A DNA stretch of 64,000 nt. Origin: Parvibacillus sp035426385 (GTDB taxonomy: Bacteria; Bacteroidota; Bacteroidia; Chitinophagales; Saprospiraceae). The DNA is taken from the NCBI GenBank assembly GCA_035426385.1, contig DAOLZQ010000002.1:43321-107320 (forward strand). The letters are read 5' to 3'. Both the position numbers and the translations under genes were made by a program. Positions 8,865 to 17,614 of the stretch are shown one piece after another; position 1 is the stretch's first letter; the number at the start of each line of letters is the position of its first letter. The notes under the pieces were generated by a model. The model did no database searches and had not been told where the DNA came from. It saw only the letters and a list, made by a program, of their open reading frames with translations.

Positions 8865-9929
8865 TTAAATAATCAGCATTGAATCGCCATAACTGAAAAA
8901 CCGATACTTTTCTTTTATTGCCTCACGATAAGCTTCCATAATCAGATCATATCCACCAAAAGCGCTAACCATAATAACTAAGCTTGATTTTGGCAAGTGA
9001 AAATTAGTAAGCATTGTATTGGCTACCTGAAAAGGGTAGGGCGGGAAAATAAATTTATTTGTCCAACCTTCTGCTTCCTTGAGCAAACCTTCAGCTGACA
9101 CAGATGATTCCATTGATCTCATAGTAGTAGTTCCAATCCCGCATACTTTGTGATTATTGAGCTTGGCAGTGTTTACTATTTTTGCAGCAGAGTCAGGGAT
9201 TTTAAAGTACTCAGCTTCCATTTTGTGTTTCGACAGATCTTCCACGTCTATATTACGAAAAGTCCCTAATCCAATATGAAGTGTGAGCTCTGCAAAGTTT
9301 ACACCTTGAATCTCTAGGCGTTTAAGCAATTCTTTACTGAAATGAAGTCCCGCAGTGGGAGCAGCTACAGCGCCAAGATTCTTTGCATAAACTGTTTGAT
9401 ACCTTTCTTTATCAGAGGGTTCAGCATTTCGAGCAATATATTTGGGTAAAGGTGTAGTACCCAATTGATCCAGAATGTGCATAAAGTCATCCGGTGTGCC
9501 ATCGTAAAAGAAACGAATGGTTCTTCCTCTTGATGTTGTATTATCTACAACTTCCGCTACCAGGAGTTCATTGCCCTTAGCATCATTGAAGTAAAGTTTA
9601 TTACCTACGCGAATTTTTCTAGCCGGATCTACGAGCACATCCCATAGTTTATTTTCGCTATTTAGTTCTCTAAGCAAAAAGACTTCAATCATTGCTCCGG
9701 TCTTTTCCTTCTTTCCATATAAACGGGCAGGGAAGACCTTGGTATTATTCATGATCATCACATCTCCCTGATTAAAGTAGCTCAGCACGTCTTTGAATAT
9801 CTTGTGTTCGATTTTGCCAGTATCTTTGTGTACTACCATCATACGAGATAGTTCGCGCTCTTCGGAAGGATATTTCGCTACCAATTCTTTTGGTAGTTCG
9901 AAATTGAAATTTGATAATTTGTATCTCAT
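8865..9929 (-). CDS. queA: tRNA preQ1-34 S-adenosylmethionine ribosyltransferase-isomerase
   Basis: Transfers and isomerises the ribosyl part of AdoMet onto preQ1 in the tRNA anticodon, giving epoxyqueuosine. 354 residues, close to the family norm. Signatures: ELIAKYP-like ELVAKYPSEERELSRMM near the N-terminus, MIMNNTKVFPARLYG, GAVAAPTAGLHFS, HIGLGTFRN, and TNFHLPKSSLVIMVSAF at the C-terminus. ATG 9929 gives the normal MRYKLSNFNFELP start; the frame extends to 9980 but a -7 promoter element lies within that extension. No other queuosine gene is nearby. Confidence 0.97.
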   Translation of the reverse strand: MRYKLSNFNFELPKELVAKYPSEERELSRMMVVHKDTGKIEHKIFKDVLSYFNQGDVMIMNNTKVFPARLYGKKEKTGAMIEVFLLRELNSENKLWDVLVDPARKIRVGNKLYFNDAKGNELLVAEVVDNTTSRGRTIRFFYDGTPDDFMHILDQLGTTPLPKYIARNAEPSDKERYQTVYAKNLGAVAAPTAGLHFSKELLKRLEIQGVNFAELTLHIGLGTFRNIDVEDLSKHKMEAEYFKIPDSAAKIVNTAKLNNHKVCGIGTTTMRSMESSVSAEGLLKEAEGWTNKFIFPPYPFQVANTMLTNFHLPKSSLVIMVSAFGGYDLIMEAYREAIKEKYRFFSYGDSMLII

Positions 9930-9956
9930 TAAAAATAAACATTTACTAAAAAGCCG

Positions 9957-9964
9957 CAAATGTA
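9957..9964 (-). promoter_or_regulatory. -7 promoter element of queA
   Basis: Minus strand TACATTTG matches TAnnTTTG exactly and is followed by CG. It lies 28 bases from ATG 9929, giving a leader of about 20 bases. No convincing -33 was found. Confidence 0.55.
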
Positions 9965-10032
9965 TAAAAGTATGCGGCATTTAATTGAAAAAAAACATAT
10001 CTGGGCGAGGAATTTAATCATCCATGAGAAAG

Positions 10033-10063
10033 ATAAAAGCCCGAACCTTGTTCAGTCCGGGCT
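10033..10063 (-). terminator. Rho-independent terminator after the DUF4412-like gene
   Basis: Minus strand AGCCCGGAC, loop TGAACAAG, GTTCGGGCT, then TTTATC. Nine pairs with one G-T. It starts 27 bases beyond the stop of the secreted-protein gene. Confidence 0.85.
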
Positions 10064-10089
10064 TCATATATTTTACAAGAAGTGATGAA

Positions 10090-10770
10090 TTATTGACCCA
10101 TCATTCCGCCTGCTTGCTTCATGAAATCAGTGAAATTCATCGATTTATAGTTTCCTTTAGGTATATCCATTGCTGATTGATCAAAAGTAGTTTCTAACTT
10201 TTCAGTTTCAAACGTGATCTTGTTACCTGCTGCATTAACAGTATATTCGAGAGGGAAACCATCAATAGAATAGTTTTCAAACCCTTGTATTCCTTTTGGA
10301 CTAATTTTTACGTCAGGCGCTGCATATACAGTCATTTCCATTTTATCAGATTTTAGGAGGTATTTTTTGCAAACATGGCCTAGGATGGTCTTTGTATCAT
10401 TCGGCACTTCAGTTACGGTAATATTCTTCCCATTGGCTTCATTATCCATTTTTTGTTTTTTGAGCTCTTCGGCTGTGGGTTCGACTTTGATCTTATTTCC
10501 CATCATATCGGTATATAGGACATAAGTTTGATCTTTAGTATTGACAAAAGTCTTAGTATTTACCATTCCATTCATCATATTCATGGTGGTTACAGACTGT
10601 TCGGGAGTATTGTATATTTCCATTTTCATTGTCTTGAACATCCCCTCCATTTGCTGTTTCATAGCTGGATCACTAGTTTCGACATTAGCTACTTTGATCT
10701 TTACATACTGACTAAATAGGCCGGTTGTACTTATAAGTAGAGCAATAACTACTAAATGTAATTTTTTCAT
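10090..10770 (-). CDS. Secreted DUF4412-like protein
   Basis: 226-residue protein with a cleavable signal peptide (MKKLHLVVIALLISTTGLFSQ) and a Met-rich body. The pattern is like DUF4412 envelope proteins of Bacteroidota: an early strand region with TYVLYTDMMG-type repeats, an ILGHVCKKYLLKS stretch and a Tyr-Pro-leu region (DGFPLEY). No catalytic motif is visible. The C-terminus MKQAGGMMGQ is methionine- and glycine-rich. It lies between a terminator and the exonuclease gene, with 55 bases to the latter. Probably periplasmic; function unknown. Confidence 0.7.
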   Translation of the reverse strand: MKKLHLVVIALLISTTGLFSQYVKIKVANVETSDPAMKQQMEGMFKTMKMEIYNTPEQSVTTMNMMNGMVNTKTFVNTKDQTYVLYTDMMGNKIKVEPTAEELKKQKMDNEANGKNITVTEVPNDTKTILGHVCKKYLLKSDKMEMTVYAAPDVKISPKGIQGFENYSIDGFPLEYTVNAAGNKITFETEKLETTFDQSAMDIPKGNYKSMNFTDFMKQAGGMMGQ

Positions 10771-10825
10771 ATATATAATTTAAATAGGTTTTATGTTTTT
10801 CAAGGTTTAGAACAACATTTAGGTT

Positions 10826-11368
10826 TTATAGTTCCCATCTATCGAAGTGCTTGAGAAAAAGTTGAGCCAAATTCAGCGCATCATCAATGGCACGGTGTTG
10901 TTTGCCTTCGAATTCTATATCTTCTTTTATCAATGCTTTCTTCAACCCCAATGGCCTGTCTAAATGCCTTAAGCTTTGGTAATTATCCTTAAGATCCACG
11001 CAGTGCTTCAGCCAATCGATCTGCCTATCGTGATACAAGCAGTCTTCTGTAAGAAGTTTGCGGTCATTCTCGCCCCATGAAATGAGATAATATTCTTCAT
11101 TCTCATAATCAAACCAATCAAGGAAATCATCAATGACGATATCAAATCTATCAGCAGTATCTACATTGTGTTGCTGTATCGAAGTAAGGCTTTTGCAAAA
11201 TCCAGATAACTTTGGGTTTATTACAGGACGCACATATCTAGCAAATCTATTAGTGATCTCACCATAGCCATTGATGCAGAAAGCACCTATCTCTATAATC
11301 TCGTTATGGCCCGCAGGTGGTCTACCCAGCCAACAAGCTGCTTCCAAATCATATATCACATAATTCAT
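10826..11368 (-). CDS. DEDDh 3'-5' exonuclease (ERI-1/KapD-like)
   Basis: 180-residue nuclease-fold protein. The first exonuclease motif is YDLEAACW (D7, E9), the middle aspartate region reads SWGENDRKLL, and the third motif is HRAIDDALN near residues 157-165, so this is the DEDDh group. The spacing and the HNEIIEIGA stretch resemble the ERI-1/KapD-like exonucleases that act on RNA or short DNA overhangs. The substrate is not deducible. It starts 3 bases after the acyltransferase stop and so is the third gene of the engB-acyltransferase-exonuclease operon. Confidence 0.85.
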   Translation of the reverse strand: MNYVIYDLEAACWLGRPPAGHNEIIEIGAFCINGYGEITNRFARYVRPVINPKLSGFCKSLTSIQQHNVDTADRFDIVIDDFLDWFDYENEEYYLISWGENDRKLLTEDCLYHDRQIDWLKHCVDLKDNYQSLRHLDRPLGLKKALIKEDIEFEGKQHRAIDDALNLAQLFLKHFDRWEL

Positions 11369-11371
11369 GCT

Positions 11372-13138
11372 TCAATCAATGCGATATATTGAAGAAATCG
11401 TATTCCAATCTATTTCTTTATCAAAACCATATGTTGCCAGACGATTGTGATAAAAATAAAGTAGCCGGAAGTCCTGGCTGTATATATCTCCTCCCTTCTT
11501 ACGTGCGAGGGGGAGCTTAGTATGATAAGTACCCAAACGCTTAAGTCCCTCGGTTACTATGTTTTCTACTGAGGTAGAGAATATCTCGGGTAACTTTAAC
11601 TCTCCACGTATAGCCATCTGGGTTAGATGTTCAATGACCAGTGCAGTTTGCGCTACAAATGGTTCAAAAATAAAGTAATACTCATCATCATTGAGACTCA
11701 AAACTCCAAAAATATCCAGATTACTATTGGCTTTGGCCAGTATGCGAAAGGCTACGTAGGAGACGAGGTGGCTGGATAATATGATATTCTCTGCTTTGTA
11801 TCTCTCTGCTATGATTCCCGCTAAACGTTTAGTATAAACAGATTCACGTTGACTATTGGCTAAGATAGCATTGTCAGATACGAAATAATCCTTAAGCTGA
11901 ATGATATGACCTCTATCATCTCTACTTTCACCTGCCTCATCCACAAAATTTCCCATTACATCCAGAGGTTCGCCAAAACTAATGGTGACCTCACTACTTT
12001 TTGATATAAACTGGTAGAGAAACTTTATCCAGCTACGAACTGACGTCAGTTCGTTGTATGATTTTACATACCTCTCCTTGCCTGTCTTCTTTAAGTGATC
12101 TTCTATCAAGCTTTTTGCTTCAAGCACAAAGTGATAAGATACCACCATCGGCACAACATATATCTTCTCCTGACTGCCACGCTCTAAAAGGTTGCGCTGC
12201 GCCTCTATCACTGTATTGAGTAATCCCAATTTTAATTTTTGTTCTAACTCTCCAGTACGAGAGCGGGTCCCACCCGGAAAAAAGGAAGAATTAGTGCCCT
12301 TTTCAATTGCTAACCGAGAAACAGTACCAAGTGTGGCCAGATAGATTGCATTTTTCTTTCTACGATCCACCCGATATGCTCCCAGTCTATTCATGAAATA
12401 AGCAGCAGGTCCAAAGTTGTATAAATTGAGCCCGGCGCCATAAGTCATCAATGGTAAGCCGGCTTTCAGATCAACTGTGTAACCGATCAATACAGAATCC
12501 AGATTGGAAGAGTGAGTAGGTAGAATTACCAACGTACCATCTAGTGCAAGATCCCGAATCTTCTCAATAGGCCCATAAACCTTGAGTCTCTCCAGAACTG
12601 TTTCATTGGAAGAATTAAAAAGTGTTTTAAAATCTACTCCCTTTGCAAGCAATCTTCTGAATAAAACAGTTAAAATCCGTCTAATCTGATGGTAGGTCTT
12701 CACATTAAATGTAGCGATAATCTCATCCGCATACCGATGTATCACCATTTTTACCGTCTCTTTAATATGCTCGGCTGAATTGTTCACATCTGCCATCCCA
12801 TTTATCTGGGAACTGCTCAGCCGCTTTCTTATCTTCTTCCAAAATAAATTATCATTAGGAGGGTCTATAGTCCAAGGCTCTTCTTTCATCCGGGTTTGCT
12901 CCTGATAGATTGTTTTCTCAACTACATCATGTAAGAACTTATCGCTCTTGCGGATCAAATTGCCAAAAGTCAATTTTTCTACCTCAGCAACGAATGCTGG
13001 TCTGTCTTCAGTTAACTTATTTATGGGCCAGTCTTCAATCTCGGGAAAAATAGGAGGAAAATTCTCTTGTCTTTCATGAGATATGAATGACTTCGGACCT
13101 CGGGAAGCAACCTTTATTTCCTCACTCATTGGTCGCAT
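11372..13138 (-). CDS. Glycerol-3-phosphate/1-acylglycerol-phosphate acyltransferase, long form
   Basis: 588-residue protein of the PlsB/PlsC superfamily for phospholipid synthesis. Block I is HSSNLD (the H-x4-D catalytic pair), block II has GAYRVDR, block III is FFPGGTRSRTGE (normally FPEGTRS, so Glu is Gly here), and block IV is YVVPMVVSYH. The length and the long C-terminal region are closer to PlsB-type enzymes than to the 250-residue PlsC. The ATG at 13138 (or 13129) overlaps engB by 17 or 8 bases, suggesting coupling. Whether it acylates position 1 or 2 is not determined. Confidence 0.85.
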   Translation of the reverse strand: MRPMSEEIKVASRGPKSFISHERQENFPPIFPEIEDWPINKLTEDRPAFVAEVEKLTFGNLIRKSDKFLHDVVEKTIYQEQTRMKEEPWTIDPPNDNLFWKKIRKRLSSSQINGMADVNNSAEHIKETVKMVIHRYADEIIATFNVKTYHQIRRILTVLFRRLLAKGVDFKTLFNSSNETVLERLKVYGPIEKIRDLALDGTLVILPTHSSNLDSVLIGYTVDLKAGLPLMTYGAGLNLYNFGPAAYFMNRLGAYRVDRRKKNAIYLATLGTVSRLAIEKGTNSSFFPGGTRSRTGELEQKLKLGLLNTVIEAQRNLLERGSQEKIYVVPMVVSYHFVLEAKSLIEDHLKKTGKERYVKSYNELTSVRSWIKFLYQFISKSSEVTISFGEPLDVMGNFVDEAGESRDDRGHIIQLKDYFVSDNAILANSQRESVYTKRLAGIIAERYKAENIILSSHLVSYVAFRILAKANSNLDIFGVLSLNDDEYYFIFEPFVAQTALVIEHLTQMAIRGELKLPEIFSTSVENIVTEGLKRLGTYHTKLPLARKKGGDIYSQDFRLLYFYHNRLATYGFDKEIDWNTISSIYRID

Positions 13139-13724
13139 TCAGAGATGAAATGTATTTCAATAATTCAAGACGACCTGTTTTATTTTGTGCTGAAGTGACA
13201 AATTCAGGTGGCATGCTGTGCCAAGACTTTAACATAGCCTCCTGAAAATCTAATACGTGATATTGGAGTTTCTTTTTATTCAGTTTATCTGATTTGGTAT
13301 ATACTATTGCAAAAGGGATTCTTTGGGTACCACAAAATGCTATGAAGTCAAGATCCAGCTGTTGTGGTGCAACGCGACTGTCAATTAAAATAAAGAGCAA
13401 AACAAGTTGTTCGCGATTTTTTAAAAAATCTTCAATCATCTTGCTCCAACTCTTTCTAAGCTTCTTAGATACTTTTGCATAACCATAGCCAGGTAAGTCA
13501 ACCATATACCATTGCTTATTTACCAAGAAGTAATTTATGGTCTGGGTCTTCCCTGGAGTATTCGATACTTTAGCTATTCTTTCGTGATTAGTTAGCATAT
13601 TAATCAACGATGACTTACCCACATTGGAGCGACCAATGAAGGCAAACTCCGGCAATTTAGAAACCGGACAGTCATTATAATGGACAAAACTGCCCGAAAA
13701 TTCAATACTGCTAATTAAGTCCAA
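13122..13724 (-). CDS. engB: Ribosome biogenesis GTPase EngB/YsxC
   Basis: 200-residue GTPase needed for large-subunit assembly. All G motifs are visible: G1 GRSNVGKSS, G2 NTPGKTQTINY, G3 DLPGYGYA, G4 TKSDK, G5 SAQ. There is no usable ATG: an in-frame stop lies just upstream and TTG 13724 is the first initiator, with an AGGA 9 bases ahead of it, one of the few clear ribosome-binding sites here. It begins the operon and is probably driven from the -7 element at 13794-13801. Confidence 0.95.
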   Translation of the reverse strand: MDLISSIEFSGSFVHYNDCPVSKLPEFAFIGRSNVGKSSLINMLTNHERIAKVSNTPGKTQTINYFLVNKQWYMVDLPGYGYAKVSKKLRKSWSKMIEDFLKNREQLVLLFILIDSRVAPQQLDLDFIAFCGTQRIPFAIVYTKSDKLNKKKLQYHVLDFQEAMLKSWHSMPPEFVTSAQNKTGRLELLKYISSLNATNE

Positions 13725-13793
13725 TAATTAATTCCTTTGTATTTTAAATGTGTTGTGAAACCTGATCGATGGGTTTTAGTTCGCAATAATAAT

Positions 13794-13801
13794 CAAAGTT
13801 A
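13794..13801 (-). promoter_or_regulatory. -7 promoter element of engB
   Basis: Minus strand TAACTTTG matches TAnnTTTG; about 70 bases from the TTG start. No good -33 seen. Confidence 0.45.
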
Positions 13802-14029
13802 GAGACATGGACATTAAGTTTTCACTTGCTTCACTTAGTATACTACGGCTGTGTGATGAAAGTAAAGTACTATCTTTCATTGACTTATCGTTGATTGATT
13901 AAACAATCCAATTAGTTGCGAGAATCAATAAAAGTAGGGACTAGGAAACCGTAGATTATAGCTATTGCAAAGAAATGTTAATATAATATTATAAATATAT
14001 TTAATATCACCTGTTTACACTATATCCTG

Positions 14030-14037
14030 TACATTTG
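14030..14037 (+). promoter_or_regulatory. -7 promoter element of the barrel gene
   Basis: TACATTTG followed by CC, matching TAnnTTTG, 22 bases before ATG 14060. It predicts a short leader of about 15 bases. Confidence 0.5.
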
Positions 14038-14059
14038 CCAAGTTTCTGAAATATTACCT

Positions 14060-14689
14060 ATGAGAATACTCATTATTTTCTGTTTAATCACTGCCGTAAT
14101 AACTGTCCGGGCTCAGAATAATACTTTTCGGGTAGGACTTAAAGCCGGAATGGCTAAATACGACTATGGTCTACGTCAAATTAATATTAATGATAGTAAA
14201 TCATTCACATTGAGTATAATAAATGATAATGTGGGGTTTTTAGGTGGTGCTGTCTTCCAGTTAAAATTGGGTAAATTTGTAATCCAACCTGAAGTTTTAT
14301 TTAATACGTCCAAAGTAAACTATTCAATCTCTAATCGTAATTTTTCTCTTGCAGATACATTGTTGAGTGAATCTTACCAAGATCTGGATATTCCACTGAT
14401 GCTTGGTTTTAAATCAGGTATCATTAGGCTAATTGCGGGCCCTGTAGGACATTTACATCTTAGCTCGACCAGTGAATTATTCCAAATCGATAGCTATCAG
14501 TCCAATTTTGAGAAACTACAATATGGATGGCAAGCCGGCCTTGGTCTGGATATCTGGAAATTTATGATCGATGTTCGGTATGAAGGAAATTTCAGCAAAT
14601 TTGGTGATCATATTTCTTTCGGTGGCCGACGATACAATTTCAATGATAATCCTACTAGACTAATCGGTACTATTGGCCTGTTGTTTTAA
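14060..14689 (+). CDS. PorT-family outer-membrane beta-barrel protein
   Basis: 209-residue protein with a signal peptide (cleavage after VRAQ) and a body of alternating strands: RVGLKAGMAKY, GAVFQLKLGKFVIQPEVLF, DIPLMLGFKSG, YGWQAGLGLDIWKFMIDVRYEG, ending in the outer-membrane terminal Phe (GTIGLLF). The pattern is the outer-membrane beta-barrel/PorT-type family of Bacteroidota. True T9SS PorT is in this family, but nothing here proves that role. The 3' end overlaps the convergent methyltransferase gene by 30 bases. Confidence 0.8.
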   Translation: MRILIIFCLITAVITVRAQNNTFRVGLKAGMAKYDYGLRQININDSKSFTLSIINDNVGFLGGAVFQLKLGKFVIQPEVLFNTSKVNYSISNRNFSLADTLLSESYQDLDIPLMLGFKSGIIRLIAGPVGHLHLSSTSELFQIDSYQSNFEKLQYGWQAGLGLDIWKFMIDVRYEGNFSKFGDHISFGGRRYNFNDNPTRLIGTIGLLF

Positions 14690-15814
14690 CACTTTATGTG
14701 ATCCGGCGAAAAGATCATATCTACATAATCTACTATCAAGTGGACCATTAAAGAGGGGAATTTTCCTCCCAGTTTTTAAACCTATACTCTTCAAGGCATC
14801 TAATTGAGATGAAAAAATCCAGGCGGTACTGCCAGTAAAATATTTTTTCATATGATCGCCTATGTTTGAATAAAACTCATGAATGTCATCTACACGCATG
14901 CGCTGATCATATGGCGGATTGAATACTAAAGTTTCTCCCTGACCGGTAAGATCGAAGAAATCCGCACGTGTTACCTTTACTTCTTCAGCGAAAGGAAGGT
15001 TTTCCATGTTATCACGAATAATTTTAACAGCATCCAGGTCGATATCACTCATTAAAATAGGAATCGACGAAACGTCTATTTTTTCTTTAGCCTCAGAGCA
15101 GACTTTAGACCAAAGTGAGGGATTAAAAGATCGCCATTTCTTGAAAGTAAATTTTGAACGGAGCAATTGAGGAGGACAATCAGAGGCAATCATTGCCGCT
15201 TCTATCCCTATTGTACCTGATCCTGCCATCGGATCCCATAGGGGTGTGGTCTTGTCCCAACCTGAAAGCAGGATGATTCCTGCAGCGAGACATTCATTGA
15301 GAGGAGCTACATTTATTGCATGTTTATAATTTCTCTTGTGTAGTGAATCACCGCTACTATCTGAAGAGAGTGTGATCTCATCTCCTGAGATTCGAACGTG
15401 AAGTCTAAAATCAGGATTGCTAGTATCTATTGAAGGCCTTTCCCCATGTACTTTCTTCATTTGGTCCACGATAGCATCTTTGATTCTATACATGGCAAAT
15501 TGTTCATGAGTAAAGTATTCAGAATGGCAAACTATGTCAATAGAGAATGTGCCGTTCGAACTCAAATAACCACCAAAATCTACATGACGCATTGCATGGT
15601 ATAATTCCTCCGGGTCACGAGCCTGAAAGTAAGCAATAGGTAATAGTACCTTAATTCCGGTACGCACCAGGTAATTAATTTTATACAATAATTCTTTGTC
15701 ACCAAAGCAAATTACTGCCCGATGGCCAATAGAAACATCTTCAGCTCCGAGTTGACCTAGCTCTGCAGCCAGGACCGGCTCTAAACCTTTGAATGTGGTA
15801 ACAACAATCTCCAT
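14660..15814 (-). CDS. THUMP domain RNA methyltransferase (RlmL/UPF0020-like)
   Basis: 384-residue AdoMet-dependent methyltransferase expected to methylate guanine N2 in 23S rRNA. An N-terminal THUMP region (residues about 1-155) precedes the RNA-binding/methylase core with HKRNYKHAINVAPLNE, the AdoMet motif DPMAGSGTIGIEAA and the catalytic NPPYDQR (N-P-P-Y). Unlike E. coli RlmL it lacks the second (RlmK) methylase half. ATG shares an A with the stop of the carboxylase gene (TAATG), so the two are coupled. The last 30 bases overlap the convergent barrel gene. Confidence 0.9.
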   Translation of the reverse strand: MEIVVTTFKGLEPVLAAELGQLGAEDVSIGHRAVICFGDKELLYKINYLVRTGIKVLLPIAYFQARDPEELYHAMRHVDFGGYLSSNGTFSIDIVCHSEYFTHEQFAMYRIKDAIVDQMKKVHGERPSIDTSNPDFRLHVRISGDEITLSSDSSGDSLHKRNYKHAINVAPLNECLAAGIILLSGWDKTTPLWDPMAGSGTIGIEAAMIASDCPPQLLRSKFTFKKWRSFNPSLWSKVCSEAKEKIDVSSIPILMSDIDLDAVKIIRDNMENLPFAEEVKVTRADFFDLTGQGETLVFNPPYDQRMRVDDIHEFYSNIGDHMKKYFTGSTAWIFSSQLDALKSIGLKTGRKIPLFNGPLDSRLCRYDLFAGSHKVLKQQANSTD

Positions 15815-17457
15815 TATACTTGAATTACTCCGGGATTAAATTTTGCGATAGGGGCTTGATTAGCTGCTTCTATACCCATACTGATCCATTTACGAGATTC
15901 CAAGGGTGATATGATTGCGTCCACCCATAGACGTGCAGCAGCATAATATGGGGAGGTCTGGTGATCATATCTGGACTTTATTTTTTTGTAATATTCCTGC
16001 TCTTTTTCAGGGCTTATCTCCTCTCCTTTATTTTTTAGAGTTGCTGTCTCTATCTGAACTAACACTTTGGCTGCTTGAGCGCCACCCATCACTGCAATCT
16101 TCGCAGTTGGCCAGGCTACAATTAGCCGTGGGTCGTATGCTTTACCGCACATGGCATAGTTGCCGGCACCGTAGGAATTACCAGCTATAATGGTAAATTT
16201 TGGCACCGTACTGTTAGCTACTGCATTTACCATCTTTGCGCCATCTTTAATGATGCCCCCTTGTTCGCTCCGGGATCCGACCATAAATCCGGTGACATCA
16301 TGTATGAATACCAGTGGGATGCGCTTTTGATTGCAGTTCATGATAAAGCGTGCTGCCTTGTCTGCTGAATCACTGTAAATGACTCCACCAAACTGCATTT
16401 CCCCTTTTGCATTTTTGACCACTTCTCTTTCATTGGCTACAACTCCGACGGACCAGCCATCTATCCGTGCATAGGCACACAAAATTGTCTTACCGTAATT
16501 TTCTTTATAGTAAGTCAGGTGAGAGTCATCCACTAGGCGCTCTATCACTGCTCTCATGGAGTATGGTTTAGCTGCATTATCTGGTATAAGTTGGAGAATT
16601 TCTGATGAATCAAATTTAGGCGGCATCGACTTAATGCGGTTAAATCCAGTAAAAATAGGTGCTCCCAATTTTGAAATTATGTCCCTGATGGTGTTAATAG
16701 CCGTGATTTCATCCGGCATTTTATAGTCTGTTATTCCGCTGATCTCAGTGGTAGTCGTTGCACCACCCAATGATTCCTGATCTATGTCTTCTCCTACGGC
16801 TGCTTTGACCAGATATGGGCCGGCTAAGAATATAGAGCCAGTGCCCTCTACAATAAGTGCTTCATCACTCATGATGGGCAAGTAGGCACCTCCTGCCACA
16901 CAGCTACCCATGATAGCTGAGATCTGGGTGATACCCTGAGAAGACATAATGGCATTGTTTCGAAATATTCTTCCAAAATGTTCTTTGTCAGGAAAAATTT
17001 CATCCTGGAGTGGTAGGTAAACTCCGGCACTGTCTACCAGATATATGATAGGAATTCTGTTTTCCATACTAATCTCCTGGCCTCTTAAATTCTTCTTACC
17101 CGTGATAGGAAACCAAGCTCCTGCTTTTACAGTTGGATCATTAGCTACTACTATACATAATCGCCTATGTATATAACCCATCACTATGATAACACCACCG
17201 GCAGGGCAACCTCCATGTTCCGGATACATCTCATATCCTGCGAAAGCTCCAATCTCAAGTTGTTCAGAATCCTTATCAAGCAATAATTGAACTCTCTCCC
17301 TCGCAGGAAATTTATTCTGGCTTTTTAACTTTTGGATTTTTTTTTCACCACCTCCTTTAAAAATCTCATTCAATTTATATTGAAGCTGATTAATCTGTAA
17401 TTTTAAACTATCAGCATTGATTTCGGCTTCTATGGAGGTTCTCTGTTCTTTTGACAT
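15814..17457 (-). CDS. Acyl-CoA carboxylase carboxyltransferase (beta) subunit
   Basis: 547-residue carboxyltransferase of the biotin-dependent acyl-CoA carboxylases, like methylcrotonyl-CoA carboxylase beta. Visible are the N-half with RGQEISMENRIPIIYLVDSAG and AIMGSCVAGGAYLPIMSDE, and the C-half with FIHDVTGFMVG, AGNSYGAGNYAMCGKAYDP and AVMGGAQAAKVL. The GSCVAGGAYLP and MMGGAQAA-like motifs favour the methylcrotonyl type over propionyl, so leucine breakdown is the likely pathway. No biotin carboxylase (alpha) subunit lies nearby. ATG 17457 is preferred to TTG 17493. Confidence 0.85.
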   Translation of the reverse strand: MSKEQRTSIEAEINADSLKLQINQLQYKLNEIFKGGGEKKIQKLKSQNKFPARERVQLLLDKDSEQLEIGAFAGYEMYPEHGGCPAGGVIIVMGYIHRRLCIVVANDPTVKAGAWFPITGKKNLRGQEISMENRIPIIYLVDSAGVYLPLQDEIFPDKEHFGRIFRNNAIMSSQGITQISAIMGSCVAGGAYLPIMSDEALIVEGTGSIFLAGPYLVKAAVGEDIDQESLGGATTTTEISGITDYKMPDEITAINTIRDIISKLGAPIFTGFNRIKSMPPKFDSSEILQLIPDNAAKPYSMRAVIERLVDDSHLTYYKENYGKTILCAYARIDGWSVGVVANEREVVKNAKGEMQFGGVIYSDSADKAARFIMNCNQKRIPLVFIHDVTGFMVGSRSEQGGIIKDGAKMVNAVANSTVPKFTIIAGNSYGAGNYAMCGKAYDPRLIVAWPTAKIAVMGGAQAAKVLVQIETATLKNKGEEISPEKEQEYYKKIKSRYDHQTSPYYAAARLWVDAIISPLESRKWISMGIEAANQAPIAKFNPGVIQV

Positions 17458-17614
17458 TAAATTAATTAGCTGTTTCAGCTCAAAAATAGACAACTTTTAT
17501 AGAAAATACATGTGAAATAGAGTTTATAGGACTTCGGCATTAATCAAGTCAAATTTTATTGATTCAGTCGAATATTTAATAATTCCTATTTTTACCCATT
17601 AATAATATGACCTT

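Larger units (their letters stand above)
13725..14059 (+). other. 335-base intergenic region between divergent genes
   Basis: The longest non-coding gap in the window, AT-rich. It holds a minus-strand -7 element for engB and a plus-strand -7 element for the barrel gene. A 31-codon open frame near 13807 has no support. No tRNA, hairpin terminator or repeat was recognised. Confidence 0.7.

Noticed and set aside
13807..13902. 31-codon frame in the 335-base intergenic gap
   Set aside because: Short, no ribosome-binding site, no family pattern, and located between divergent promoters.
15915..16190. 91-codon plus-strand frame
   Set aside because: Antisense to the well-supported carboxyltransferase gene, low-complexity Leu/Ser/Cys composition.
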